Source of the DNA: Pontivivens ytuae
Lineage (GTDB): Bacteria; Pseudomonadota; Alphaproteobacteria; Rhodobacterales; Rhodobacteraceae
Length of the DNA: 64,000 bases
Assembly: GCF_015679265.1 (NCBI RefSeq)
Contig: NZ_CP064942.1
Coordinates: 186,001 to 250,000 of the forward strand
Reading direction: 5' to 3'
A model generated the notes under the pieces. It saw nothing but the letters and a program-made list of their open reading frames with translations. It was not told where the DNA came from and did no database searches. Both the position numbers and the translations under genes were made by a program. Shown in pieces: positions 55,638 to 64,000 of this stretch. The first letter of the stretch is position 1; every line of letters begins with the position of its first letter.

Positions 55638-56019
55638 GTCCCGGCCCTGCGGCCGGGACGACAGCTACGTACCGCCCCGGCCCCTGCGCCGGGGCCGTCT
55701 CGTTTCAGGGGAACGCTCCACAATCGTTGCGCTGCGTGCCTTTCCCGTCGGCTTGCGGAGAAAAACAGGAAGGCGCCGAAAGCAGATACAGTCTCCGACA
55801 AACCTGCACATCGCTGGTAGAAGGTCCCGGCTCTTCGGCCGGGACGGTTGCTCCTTTCCCGACCGCCCCGGACTTGATCCGGGGCCGCTCACCAAGAGGC
55901 GCAAAGTTCGATGACGCGGGCCCGACGCCGCGCGAACCCCGACACACACTGCTCCAAACGGTCCCGGCTCTTCGGCCGGGACGGCCCCATGACCACCGGC
56001 CCGGACCCGATCCGGGGCC
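55638..56019. repeat. Dispersed palindromic repeat cluster (REP-like), copy region 4
   Basis: Six palindromes in A-B pairs: 55638-55659 with 55674-55695, 55824-55845 with 55865-55885, and 55961-55982 with 55998-56019 (last one with a mismatch). Largest cluster in the window. The 537-nt gap 55620-56156 holds nothing else I can support. Confidence 0.85.
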
Positions 56020-56156
56020 TTTCGCCTCTTCCCAAACCACATTTCATGCCCCGTTCATGTCGAGGTCAGGCCCCCTCCACCCCCGCTTCCCATCTTGAGC
56101 ACCAGTCGGAAGCGCAGCCGCGCCCGGCCCGAAGCGTCCAGCATGGGAGAGACGAC

Positions 56157-56759
56157 ATGAAACACTTCAAACGCATCCGCTCCGACGTGCCCACCGAGCC
56201 GTTCCTGGCCGAGATCGCCAGCGTCGACGACGCCTGGGCCAATGCCACCGGCCGGCAGGAGAAGATCGCCGTGCAGCGCGAGGCCCTCGCCATTCCGCTG
56301 CGCGGCCTACGCAAGTCGATGATCCACGGCCGCGCCCGCCGCGACGTGCATGAGAGCCGGTGGACCAGCGGCTCGGTCAACTTCCCCAAGGCCCGCGCCT
56401 TCATCGAGGAGGTCGCCGCCGAGCTCGATTGCGACCTCAGCCGGGCGAAGATCGTCTGCCTGCCCGCGGGCCGCCGCGTCTATCCCCACATCGATCGCGG
56501 CGAGTACTACCGCCTGCGCGGGCGCTACCACTTCGTCCTGAAATCCTCCGCCGGGTCCTGGCTGAAGGCCGGTGACGAGGAGGTCCGGATGCGCGAGGGC
56601 GAGCTCTGGTGGTTCGACAACGACGAGATGCACGAAGCCTTCAACGACGGTGACGAGGACCGGATCCACATGATCTTCGATCTGCTGCCTGTCGCACTGC
56701 GCCCGCGGACGGAGGAAGCAGCCCGGAAGGCCCTTGCCGAGCTCGGCGAGGTGGTGTGA
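56157..56759 (+). CDS. Aspartyl/asparaginyl beta-hydroxylase-domain protein
   Basis: 200 aa. Fe(II)/2-oxoglutarate cupin-like fold: CLPAGRRVYPHIDRGEYYRL with the first His, RGRYHFVLKSSAGSWLK, ELWWFDNDEMHEAFNDGDED with the second His. These likely hydroxylate an Asp/Asn side chain or a related small molecule; the target is unknown. RBS GGGAGAG before the ATG at 56157; the earlier frame from 55911 runs through the repeat cluster. Separates the TAXI binding protein from its permease. Confidence 0.85.
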   Translation: MKHFKRIRSDVPTEPFLAEIASVDDAWANATGRQEKIAVQREALAIPLRGLRKSMIHGRARRDVHESRWTSGSVNFPKARAFIEEVAAELDCDLSRAKIVCLPAGRRVYPHIDRGEYYRLRGRYHFVLKSSAGSWLKAGDEEVRMREGELWWFDNDEMHEAFNDGDEDRIHMIFDLLPVALRPRTEEAARKALAELGEVV

Positions 56760-56781
56760 GCCCAATCCGACTGCGCCTCCA

Positions 56782-56899
56782 CGGCGTGCGGGCGTTCCCC
56801 ACAGCGCCCGCACGCCGCATCACAACACAAGACCGCCTTGCCGAGATCGCCTGACCGCCCCTCCCCCGGCGAGAGCGCCCCGGGCCGCCGTCCGGGGCG
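56782..56899. terminator. Two hairpins between hydroxylase and TRAP permease
   Basis: Hairpin 1: CGGCGTGCGGGCG (56782-56794) with CGCCCGCACGCCG (56805-56817), perfect 13-bp stem, 10-nt loop, 22 nt after the hydroxylase stop. Hairpin 2: CGCCCCGG (56876-56883) with CCGGGGCG (56892-56899). Suggests termination and a separate permease promoter. Confidence 0.7.
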
Positions 56900-56970
56900 T
56901 TCGCACGTCTTCCCCTTGATCCCGCGCCCTGAGCCGGGCCAATCTCGCTCGACTGAGAGGGAGGAGCCCG

Positions 56971-59073
56971 ATGATCGACCCCGAAGACGCCGCCTCCGCG
57001 CCGACGCGCCAGCTCAAGGGGGCGCTGAACGTGCTCGTCATCGCGGTGTGCCTCGCGCTGTCGGTGGGCCACCTTTATGTGGCGATCTTCCCCGAGCTGT
57101 CGGAATACACACGCAACGTGCTGCACTTCGCGGGCTTCGCCTTCCTCGCCGCAATCCTCTACCCCGTCCTGCCACGGGAGTACTGCAAGACGAACCCGGT
57201 CTTTCTCACCGCCGATATCGCGCTGGGGCTGGCCGCCGTCGCCTCCGCCCTGTGGTTCGTGATCTCCTACGACCGGCTGACCCTGCCGGGCTGGGATTTC
57301 GGGACGCTCGACTGGATCGCCGGCGGGGTGCTCGTCATCATCGCGACCGAGCTCACGCGCCGCGTCGCGGGGCTGGTGATCCCGGTGCTCATCGTCATCT
57401 CGCTGTCCTACGTGACCTTCCTCGGCCCGATGATCGGCGGGATCTTCAGCTTCCGGGGGCTGAGTGCGGAATCCGCCCTCTGGCGCTCGATCTTCAATGA
57501 CGAGGCGCTGTTCGGCACGATCGCCAGCATCTCCTCGACCTACGTCTTCCTCTTCATCATCTTCGGCAGCTTCCTGATCCGCTCCGGCGCAGGGGAGTTC
57601 GTCATCGACCTCAGCCGCGCCATCGCGGGCAAGCTGGTGGGCGGCCCGGGCCTCGTCGCCGTCATCGCCTCGGGCCTGACCGGCACGATCTCGGGCAGCG
57701 CCATCGCGAACACCGCATCGACCGGCGTCATCACCATCCCGCTGATGAAACGCGCGGGCTTCCCGCCGAAATTCGCGGGCGGGGTGGAGGCGGCGTCCTC
57801 CACCGGTGGGCAGCTCATGCCACCGATCATGGGGGCGGGCGCGTTCGTTATGGCGAGCTTCACCCAGATCCCCTACGAGACCATCGTGGCCGTCGCGGCG
57901 CTGCCCGCGCTCCTCTACTTCCTCACCGTCGCGTTCTTCGTGCGGATCGAGGCGAAGCGTCACCAGCTCCCACCGATGGAGGCGCAGGGCCGCACGCTCT
58001 GGAGCGCCGTGAAATCCGGCGGAGCGAGCTTCATTATCCCCATCGCGGTGCTGATCTTCCTCCTCGTGTCCGGCTTCACGCCGACCTATGCGGCGGTGAT
58101 CGGGATCGTGGCCGTCATCGCCTCCTCCTGGCTCACGCAGAACCCGATGGGGCCGAAAGCGGTGTTCGAGGCGCTCGTCATGGGCGCGCGCAACATGGTC
58201 ATGACCGCCGTGCTGCTCTGCGCCGTGGGGCTCGTGGTCAACGTCATCACCACCGCAGGCATCGGCAACACCTTCTCCCTGATGATCGCGGAGTGGAGCA
58301 ACGGGAACATCCTGATCGCAATCATCCTCGTGGCACTGGCGAGCCTGATCCTCGGCATGGGGCTGCCGGTGACAGCGGCCTATATCGTTCTGGCCACCCT
58401 CTCCGCCCCCGCGCTTGCCGGCATGATCCAGGACCGCGCCGTGGTCGACATGATCGCCGCGGGCAACCTGCCGATGGAGGCGCAGGCGCTCTTCATGCTG
58501 TCGGCGCCCGAGGCGATCCCGCTGCTGGCCGAGGCGATGCCGAGGGCCGAGGCGCAGGCCCTCGTGGGCGCCCTGCCGCTGGAGGTCGCCGCCCCCCTGC
58601 GCGATCTCGTGGTCCAGCGGGAGGTTGCCGTCGCGGCCCTTCTCAGCGCCCACATGATCATCTTCTGGCTCAGCCAGGATTCCAACGTGACGCCGCCCGT
58701 CGCCCTCGCCTCCTTCACCGCCGCGGCCATCGCGAAGTCGAAGCCGATGGCGACCGGCGTGGCGAGCTGGAAGCTCGCCAAAGGCCTCTACATCGTGCCG
58801 GTGCTTTTCGCCTACACGCCGTTCCTGTCCGGCGACTGGCTCGCCGCGTTCACGGTCTTCCTCTTCGGGGTGTTCGGGACCTACGCGCTCGCCGGTGCCT
58901 TCCAGGGCTGCTACGAGCGGGTGATGGGCTGGCCGGCCCGGGCGATCGGCGCCGTGGCGGGCATCGCCTGCCTCTGGCCAGCGAACCTCACGGCCAATCT
59001 GATCGGAGTGGTGATCGTGGTGGCGCTGGTGGCGCTCAATGCGCGGGGCGCGCGCGTGGCGGCCCTCACATAG
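56971..59073 (+). CDS. TRAP transporter fused permease (DctQM-type, TAXI)
   Basis: 700 aa, about 16-18 hydrophobic segments. N-terminal DctQ-like part (residues 1-150) fused to DctM-like part: FLFIIFGSFLIRSGAGEFVI, SGLTGTISGSAIANTASTGV, GGVEAASSTGGQLMPPIMGA, and ILGMGLPVTAAYIVLATLSA. It imports substrate with the TAXI binding protein at 54612 using an ion gradient. RBS GAGGGAGGAG. Confidence 0.92.
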   Translation: MIDPEDAASAPTRQLKGALNVLVIAVCLALSVGHLYVAIFPELSEYTRNVLHFAGFAFLAAILYPVLPREYCKTNPVFLTADIALGLAAVASALWFVISYDRLTLPGWDFGTLDWIAGGVLVIIATELTRRVAGLVIPVLIVISLSYVTFLGPMIGGIFSFRGLSAESALWRSIFNDEALFGTIASISSTYVFLFIIFGSFLIRSGAGEFVIDLSRAIAGKLVGGPGLVAVIASGLTGTISGSAIANTASTGVITIPLMKRAGFPPKFAGGVEAASSTGGQLMPPIMGAGAFVMASFTQIPYETIVAVAALPALLYFLTVAFFVRIEAKRHQLPPMEAQGRTLWSAVKSGGASFIIPIAVLIFLLVSGFTPTYAAVIGIVAVIASSWLTQNPMGPKAVFEALVMGARNMVMTAVLLCAVGLVVNVITTAGIGNTFSLMIAEWSNGNILIAIILVALASLILGMGLPVTAAYIVLATLSAPALAGMIQDRAVVDMIAAGNLPMEAQALFMLSAPEAIPLLAEAMPRAEAQALVGALPLEVAAPLRDLVVQREVAVAALLSAHMIIFWLSQDSNVTPPVALASFTAAAIAKSKPMATGVASWKLAKGLYIVPVLFAYTPFLSGDWLAAFTVFLFGVFGTYALAGAFQGCYERVMGWPARAIGAVAGIACLWPANLTANLIGVVIVVALVALNARGARVAALT

Positions 59074-59074
59074 C

Positions 59075-59107
59075 CACCCCCGGCCGGGACGGGAGGATCC
59101 GGCCGGG
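59075..59107. terminator. Inverted repeat between convergent TRAP permease and small exported protein
   Basis: CCCCCGGCCGG (59075-59085) with CCGGCCGGGGG (59097-59107), perfect 11-bp arms and 11-nt loop, starting 1 nt after the permease stop. Likely bidirectional terminator. Confidence 0.65.
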
Positions 59108-59151
59108 GGCGTCCGGGGTGCATCACACCACGACGCACCCCTGTCGAGGGG

Positions 59152-59415
59152 TCAGGAGCTCGCCGCCTCGATCACTGCCGTGTAGAAATCGCATGCCCCT
59201 TCCGTCGTGCCCTCGGCGGTCATCTGCGCCTGACGCTCCTGCATCTGGATGGTCAGTTCCTGGGCGCGGTTCGGATCGGTCTGGGCCAGCGCCTCCAGCG
59301 CCAGCGTCGCCTCGGAGGCGAGCGCGTCGGCCTGCTCGGGCGTGCATTCCTGCGCGAGAGCAGCCGTGGCGCCAAGGCCGAGGGTCGCGATCATTGCGAT
59401 GAAAATCGTCCGCAT
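59152..59415 (-). CDS. Small exported protein (87 aa)
   Basis: ATG at 59415 with GGAGAC upstream. Signal peptide MRTIFIAMIATLGLGATAAL then ALAQ cleavage site; mature part ECTPEQADALASEATLALEA and MQERQAQMTAEGTTEGACDF with two Cys (one at each end) that could form a disulfide. Helical, periplasmic, function unknown. Confidence 0.72.
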   Translation of the reverse strand: MRTIFIAMIATLGLGATAALAQECTPEQADALASEATLALEALAQTDPNRAQELTIQMQERQAQMTAEGTTEGACDFYTAVIEAASS

Positions 59416-59711
59416 GATGAAGTCTCCAACGGTTCGTAGTGCCGAGGCGCGCGCTTGGGGCCCAGCCCCATCCTGTAACCCGCGTCCCGGGTGACACCTC
59501 TCGTGTCGAGGTGGAACGTGGCCCCGGCGCACCACACCCGCAATTTCAACTTGAAGTTGTAGCGCGCAGTTGAAATGTGATCGGCGGTGTGAAGCGCAAA
59601 ACGGCCGATTTGGGCCATTTGCCGCCCGCCGGGGTCACGCCCGGCCAGGCCCCGACACGCAACGGCCTGCCGGTTTCACCTGCTCGGCAAGGCCCCGCGC
59701 AGGGGCAACGC
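59416..59711. promoter_or_regulatory. Intergenic region with palindrome AATTTCAACT..AGTTGAAAT
   Basis: ATTTCAACT (59543-59551) pairs perfectly with AGTTGAAAT (59568-59576); an inner AACTTGAAGTT (59549-59559) is itself symmetric. This AT-rich spot in GC-rich DNA lies about 128 nt upstream of the 87-aa gene and is a good operator candidate. The rest of the 296-nt gap shows nothing. Confidence 0.5.
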
Positions 59712-60140
59712 TCAATCCTGGGAGGCCAGCGGCGGCCCCTCGCCGCCCAGCACCACCTCGAGCGGCATCTCGAAATTGTCGAAGAAGAGCCAGATCGGCG
59801 TGACTTCACCCGGCAGCGTGTCGAGCTCCTCGAACCGCAGGAACAGGCCGCCCGGCTCCAGGTCCAGCGCATGGCCCGGCGGGATCGCGATCTCGAACAC
59901 CTCCACCGGCTGCTCGTTCACCGTGCCGTAGACGAAGCCGTCCTCGCCGTCCGGCCCGTCCATGCCGTAGAGCGTGATCGGCACGTCCCCCACGTTGTAG
60001 ATGATGCCGTAGAGGTTCCACGCCTCGTCCCCATCCGCATGCAGCTCGGCGTTCACCACCGAGATGCCGATCTGCAGCTCCTGCGCACCGACCTGAGAGG
60101 CGAGCAGGAGGCAGACGAGGAGGGGGAGAACCGCCCTCAC
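59712..60140 (-). CDS. PCu(A)C-like exported protein without canonical copper ligands
   Basis: 142 aa starting GTG at 60140 (overlaps the DppC-type stop by 4 nt). Signal peptide [20 protein letters not shown]. Beta-rich domain with [40 protein letters not shown] and [20 protein letters not shown], resembling the copper chaperone PCu(A)C fold, but the H-M...HxM copper motif is not seen. Perhaps a structural homologue with another role. Confidence 0.7.
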   Translation of the reverse strand: MRAVLPLLVCLLLASQVGAQELQIGISVVNAELHADGDEAWNLYGIIYNVGDVPITLYGMDGPDGEDGFVYGTVNEQPVEVFEIAIPPGHALDLEPGGLFLRFEELDTLPGEVTPIWLFFDNFEMPLEVVLGGEGPPLASQD

Positions 60141-61069
60141 CGCCCGCGGATATGCGGGTCCAGCGCATCGCGCAGACCGTCGCCAATGTAGTTGACGCTG
60201 AGAACCGTGAGCGACAGCACCAGCCCCGGCCAGAACACCCGCGCGGGCGTGAGGTCGAGGAAGTCCTTCCCGTCGAAGAGGAGCCGCCCCCAGGTCGGGA
60301 AGTCCGACGGAAAGCCGAGGCCGAGGAAGCTCAGCGCGCTCTCCGTGATGATCGCCGTCGCGATGCCCAGCGTGGCGCTCACCATGATCGGGCTCAGCAC
60401 GTTGGGCAGGATATGCCGCAGGATGATGCGATAGGCGGGCGTCCCGATAGACTTCGCGGCCAGCACGAACTCCCGCTCCTTCAGCGCGAGCACGTCGCCG
60501 CGCACGATGCGCGCGGTCTGCATCCAGCTCGTGATCCCGATGATGAAGACGACGAGCAGGAAGATCCCCGCCTCCGGCCCGAACATCGTGCGCAGCGTGT
60601 CGCGGAAGAGCAGAATGATGACCAGCAGCAGCGGCAGGATCGGCAGGGCGAGGAACAGGTCCGTCAGGCGCATCAGCGGCCCGTCGAGTCGGCGGAAATA
60701 GCCCGCCATCACCCCGATCAGCGTTCCGAGCACGATGGCGATGCCCATCGCGGTCACCCCCACCAGGAGGGAGACGCGGCCCCCCTGCATGACCTGCGCG
60801 AGCACGTCGCGGCCCAGGTTGTCCGTCCCCATAGGATGGGTCCAGGACACCGGCGCGTTGCGCGCCCGGAAATCGAGATAGGTCGGATCGATCGTGTGGA
60901 TGTAGGGCCCCACCGTCACCATCAGCACGATGAAAGTGAAGACGAAGAGCCCCGCCATCGCCCCGCGGTGGGCAGTGAACTGGCTCCACACATCCCGCGC
61001 CAGGGTGCGCGGACGATCCTCCACCGCCTCGACGGCAGCCTCGGCGGTCATGCGGGTCTGGTCACTCAT
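60137..61069 (-). CDS. Dipeptide/oligopeptide ABC permease, DppC-type
   Basis: 310 aa. TM segments with the OppC-type N-terminus, [20 protein letters not shown] (permease signature), [20 protein letters not shown], and [20 protein letters not shown] (EAA loop). Inner-membrane partner of the DppB-type permease. Starts 8 nt before the end of that gene. Confidence 0.93.
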   Translation of the reverse strand: MSDQTRMTAEAAVEAVEDRPRTLARDVWSQFTAHRGAMAGLFVFTFIVLMVTVGPYIHTIDPTYLDFRARNAPVSWTHPMGTDNLGRDVLAQVMQGGRVSLLVGVTAMGIAIVLGTLIGVMAGYFRRLDGPLMRLTDLFLALPILPLLLVIILLFRDTLRTMFGPEAGIFLLVVFIIGITSWMQTARIVRGDVLALKEREFVLAAKSIGTPAYRIILRHILPNVLSPIMVSATLGIATAIITESALSFLGLGFPSDFPTWGRLLFDGKDFLDLTPARVFWPGLVLSLTVLSVNYIGDGLRDALDPHIRGR

Positions 61070-62072
61070 AGCGGATCCTCGGGTCCAGGATGCCGTAGAG
61101 GATGTCGGCGATCAGGTTGAAGAGCACGATGAGGATCGCGAAGATGAAGGTCAGCGTCTGCACCAGCGGGATGTCCGCCCCCTGGATGCCGATGATCAGG
61201 AGCTGCCCGATCCCGTTCACGCGGAAGATCTGCTCGGTGATGATCGCCCCGCCGAAGATCGTGGGGATGTTGAGCGCGATCACCGTAACCACCGGGATCA
61301 TCGAGTTGCGCAGCACGTGGATCCAGACCACCACCCGCTCGCCCAGCCCCTTCGCCCGCGCCGTGCGCACGTAGTCCGCACTCAGGTTGTCGAGCATCGA
61401 GGCCCGCATGTAGCGGCTGAGCTGCGCGGCCGTGGCCAGCGCCAGCACCATGGTCGGCATGATCATCTGCTGGATCTGGAACACGAAGCTGTCCCAGTCC
61501 GTCACCCGGTGGTTCGTGTCGTAGATCGAGGGGAACCAGCCGAGGTTGACCGAGAACACCACGATGAACACCAGCCCGGTGAAGAAGGTGGGGATCGAGA
61601 AGCCCACCATGCTCACGAAGGTGCCGATCTGGTCGAACCAGGAATACTGCCGGTAGGCCGAGATCACCCCGATCGGCACCGCGATGATCACCGCGATCAC
61701 CTGCGACATGCCCACCACCCACAGCGTCTGCGGCAGCCGCTCGATGATGAGGTCGACGACCGGCGAGCGCGTTGCCCAGGACGTCACCCTGAGCCGGTCG
61801 CCGTCGCCGAACTGCCAGCCGGTCCAGCCCTCGATCAGGTTCAGCGGCTCGTTGATGAAGAACTGGTTGAGCCAGAGGAGATACCGGATCGCAAACGGTT
61901 CATCGAGGCCCATCGAGGCGCGGATCTGCTCCCGCACCTCCGGCGGGATGGTCAGCGGCAGGTTGCCCGTCGGATCGGACGGCGCAAGGTCGAGGATGGC
62001 AAAGATGATGAAGCTGATGGCCAGGAGCGTCGGGATCGCGAAGAGCAACCGTCTGATGGTATATGCAAACAT
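61062..62072 (-). CDS. Dipeptide/oligopeptide ABC permease, DppB-type
   Basis: 336 aa. N-term MFAYTIRRLLFAIPTLLAIS, INPVV-type periplasmic loop, YVRTARAKGLGERVVVWIHV (EAA loop) and VTVIALNIPTIFGGAIITEQ. First permease of the operon. Promoter probably upstream with the binding protein; a repeat cluster lies between them. Confidence 0.93.
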   Translation of the reverse strand: MFAYTIRRLLFAIPTLLAISFIIFAILDLAPSDPTGNLPLTIPPEVREQIRASMGLDEPFAIRYLLWLNQFFINEPLNLIEGWTGWQFGDGDRLRVTSWATRSPVVDLIIERLPQTLWVVGMSQVIAVIIAVPIGVISAYRQYSWFDQIGTFVSMVGFSIPTFFTGLVFIVVFSVNLGWFPSIYDTNHRVTDWDSFVFQIQQMIMPTMVLALATAAQLSRYMRASMLDNLSADYVRTARAKGLGERVVVWIHVLRNSMIPVVTVIALNIPTIFGGAIITEQIFRVNGIGQLLIIGIQGADIPLVQTLTFIFAILIVLFNLIADILYGILDPRIRYE

Positions 62073-62143
62073 CGGCGTTCCGGGTCATGAGCTTGGGTGA
62101 GGGAAGCGGCGGCGCACCGCCGCTCCGGTTCTTGGCTGCGACC

Positions 62144-62202
62144 GCCCCGGACCTGATCCGGGGCCTCCCCGTAGCGGGGAGGTCCCGGCGCAGGGCCGGG
62201 AC
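62144..62202. repeat. Dispersed palindromic repeat cluster (REP-like), copy region 5
   Basis: GCCCCGGA/TCCGGGGC (62144-62164), CCTCCCC/GGGGAGG (62164-62182) and GTCCCGGC/GCCGGGAC (62182-62202), contiguous, between the binding-protein and permease genes. Orientation B then A, reverse of region 3. Confidence 0.8.
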
Positions 62203-62216
62203 GGCCGGGTCTCAGA

Positions 62217-63911
62217 TCACTCCGCGCGGGACCAGTCAGCGATGTTCCACAGCTCGCTGTCCCACTCGTTCATCAGCACGCCTTCGAGGCTCGCGGCCTT
62301 CGCCGACACGCCGCCACGGTGCACCAGCGGGATGATCGCGCCCGCATCCATCAGCATGTCGTTCATCTGGATCGCGAGGGCGGCCCGATCCTCCAGCGCC
62401 GCGGTCTCGCCCATCTGCTCGACCAGCGCATCGTATTCCGGCGTGCAGAAGCGCGGCATGTTGGAGCCGAGCCACTGGTTCTCCGGGCTCGGGATCTCGT
62501 TACAGGCCCAGTTGGCCATGTACCGCTCCGGGTCCGTGCCGTCGAAATTGTTGGTGTACATCTCCAGATCGGCGAAGAACTTCTGGAAGGTGTCCGGGCT
62601 CGACTGGTCGCCGCCGAAGAAGACGGAGGCGTCGATGTTGCGCAGCTCCGTCTCCACGCCGATCTGCTCCCACATCTGCTTGAGGAACGCCTGCGTGCCC
62701 TGCCGCACCGAGTTGGTGGAGGTCTGGAACAGCACGCTCAGACGCTCGCCATCCTTGGTGCGCACCCCGTCGGAGCCCATCTCCCAACCCGCCTCATCGA
62801 GCAGGCGGTTCGCCTCCTCCGGGTTGTACTCCAGGCACCAGTCGTTGTTGGTGGAGGCATAGATCTCCGGCGCCGGCAGAACGTTGCAGGTCGGACGCCC
62901 CGCATCGCCGTAGCCCGCTTCCACCAAGATCTCGCGGTCGATGGCGAGCGACAGCGCCCGCGTCACGGCCGGATCCGTCAGGAAGGGGTGCGGATGGGCG
63001 AGCGTCGCCCGCTCCTCACCCAGTGCCGGATCCGGATCGGTGAAGTTGACCATGATCCGCTCGACCGAGGTGCCGAAGGCGGAGACCAGCTCACCCTGCC
63101 CCGCAGCCGCCATCTGGCGCAGGATCTCGGGCTCGACCTGCAGGTTCCAGGCGTAATCGAACTCGCCCGTCTCCAGCACGGAACGCGCGGCGGAGGCCGC
63201 ATCGCCGCCGCCCTTGAAGTTCACGGTGGCAAAGGCGGGCTTTGCCGGATCGCGGTAGTTCGCGTTCGCCTCGAAGGTCGCGACGTCGTTCGCCTTGAAG
63301 TCGGTCACGACGAAGGGGCCGGTGCCGATCGGGGCGAAGTTCTCGTCGGTGCAGGTCGGCGCCCGCTCACCGAGGCAGTTCTCGAACTGGGCCTTCTGGA
63401 TGATCGGGGACTGCGCGCCCACGAACGGACCGTAGGGGAAGGGCTTCGGGACGCTGAACGTGATGCGGATCGTGCGATCGTCGACCGCCTCCACGCTCTC
63501 GACGTCGGTGTAGTTGGAGAGCTGCGCACAGCCGCCCGCGGGGTCGGTGCAGTACTGCCAGCTGAAGACCGCGTCCTCCGCCGTCAGCGGGGTGCCGTCC
63601 GACCACGTGATCCCTTCGGAGATCGTCCAGGTGATCTGCGTCAGGTCCTCGGACACGCCGCCGTTCTCGACCGTCGGGATCTCGTCGACGAGCCAGGGCA
63701 CCATGTTGCCGACCTCGTCGTAGCGCGCGAGCGGCTCGATCACGAGGGAGGCGGCCTCCAGCTCCTTGGTCCCGCCGGACAGGTAGGGGTTCAGGATGGA
63801 GGGCGCCTGCCAGTAGATGATGTTCAGTTGGCCGTCGCTGGCCCGCTCGGCCTGCGCCGCGGTCGCGGCGACCAGCGCCGTGGCGCTAGCGAGGAGGGTC
63901 GTGAGCTTCAT
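62217..63911 (-). CDS. Peptide-type ABC transporter substrate-binding protein
   Basis: 564 aa with signal peptide MKLTTLLASATALVAATAAQ. SBP family 5 features: IIYWQAPSILNPYLSGGTKE, WTISEGITWSDGTPLTAEDA, GPFVVTDFKANDVATFEANA, VTRALSLAIDREILVEAGYG, and MNDMLMDAGAIIPLVHRGG. Delivers peptides or other small molecules to the DppB/C-type permeases. No ATPase gene is in the window; it may follow downstream of the permeases elsewhere. The 89 nt before the start show no clear promoter. Confidence 0.92.
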   Translation of the reverse strand: MKLTTLLASATALVAATAAQAERASDGQLNIIYWQAPSILNPYLSGGTKELEAASLVIEPLARYDEVGNMVPWLVDEIPTVENGGVSEDLTQITWTISEGITWSDGTPLTAEDAVFSWQYCTDPAGGCAQLSNYTDVESVEAVDDRTIRITFSVPKPFPYGPFVGAQSPIIQKAQFENCLGERAPTCTDENFAPIGTGPFVVTDFKANDVATFEANANYRDPAKPAFATVNFKGGGDAASAARSVLETGEFDYAWNLQVEPEILRQMAAAGQGELVSAFGTSVERIMVNFTDPDPALGEERATLAHPHPFLTDPAVTRALSLAIDREILVEAGYGDAGRPTCNVLPAPEIYASTNNDWCLEYNPEEANRLLDEAGWEMGSDGVRTKDGERLSVLFQTSTNSVRQGTQAFLKQMWEQIGVETELRNIDASVFFGGDQSSPDTFQKFFADLEMYTNNFDGTDPERYMANWACNEIPSPENQWLGSNMPRFCTPEYDALVEQMGETAALEDRAALAIQMNDMLMDAGAIIPLVHRGGVSAKAASLEGVLMNEWDSELWNIADWSRAE

Positions 63912-64000
63912 AGCTGTTCTCCGTGTTGGACTTCGATTTTATCGTTATCGCGCAATGGGCTTGCGTCTTGTTCTTGATCAACCAGGTGGCAGGCCGTGAC

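Noticed and set aside
56641..58653. 670-aa minus-strand ORF opposite the TRAP permease
   Set aside because: Repetitive charged antisense composition (Asp/Glu/His/Arg-rich); plus strand shows the real permease.

Overview
This 64-kb window is a high-GC, gene-dense chromosomal segment from an alphaproteobacterium, most likely a marine member of the Rhodobacterales (Roseobacter/Rhodobacteraceae). The signs are gene content and order (surE-pcm-LysM/LytM, yajC-secD-secF, tatA-tatB-tatC with a DUF815 ATPase, a SufBCD-complex-associated membrane protein, a GcvT/DmdA-like protein, a stand-alone Hint-domain protein), many 4-bp ATGA/GTGA/TTGA gene overlaps, and frequent GTG/TTG starts. I see no rRNA, tRNA, CRISPR array, insertion sequence or prophage.

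Layout. 0-9 kb: 5' end of mfd, a SufBCD-associated membrane protein, hemB, a zinc-ribbon orphan, rpe with a DUF2237 gene, an iron-type superoxide dismutase, a metallophosphoesterase, a LOG-family phosphoribohydrolase, a membrane-anchored LysM protein and an ECF sigma/anti-sigma pair. 9-15.6 kb: an Atm1-type ABC exporter, then a minus-strand operon yajC-secD-secF-TauE-Mth938. 15.8-23 kb: serS with an RlaP-type nucleotidyltransferase, a DUF1203 gene, a TspO-like membrane protein, surE-pcm-NlpD-like, a HAD hydrolase, and two overlapping thioesterases in opposite orientation. 24-28 kb: a MerR regulator, a glycosyltransferase, murI with a LysR regulator, and two small proteins (one 47 aa, one exported DUF7282 protein).

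28-38 kb is a fatty-acid degradation block. A second MerR regulator with a palindromic upstream site is followed by two acyl-CoA dehydrogenases, a GST, a small membrane protein, thiolase and a bifunctional FadJ-type enzyme. Between thiolase and FadJ sit an NTF2-like protein, a cupin and a NADAR-family hydrolase, all joined by overlapping start/stop codons. 38-46 kb: Hint protein, DUF815-tatCBA (minus), and a plus-strand operon redoxin-gph-folP-glmM. 46-54 kb: an atypical SDR, a GcvT/DmdA-like protein, an orphan ABC ATPase, a long FolB, and nadA - CAP protein - nadB behind a perfect palindrome. 54-64 kb: a TetR/membrane-protein pair, a TAXI-TRAP transporter whose binding protein and permease are separated by an Asp/Asn hydroxylase gene, two small exported proteins, and a Dpp/Opp-type ABC transporter.

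Two dispersed intergenic repeat families stand out. One is a paired-palindrome family with core arms GTCCCGGC/GCCGGGAC and GCCCCGGA/TCCGGGGC, in five intergenic regions. The other is a short motif related to GCCTCCGGCGGGGATATTTG plus a purine-rich tail, mostly just downstream of genes; in one case it supplies the last codons and stop of a coding sequence. The strongest leads are these repeats, the inserted gene sets (NADAR cassette, CAP between nadA and nadB, hydroxylase within TAXI-TRAP), and several enzymes that appear to lack canonical catalytic residues. I did not find a clear-cut new defence or mobile system.
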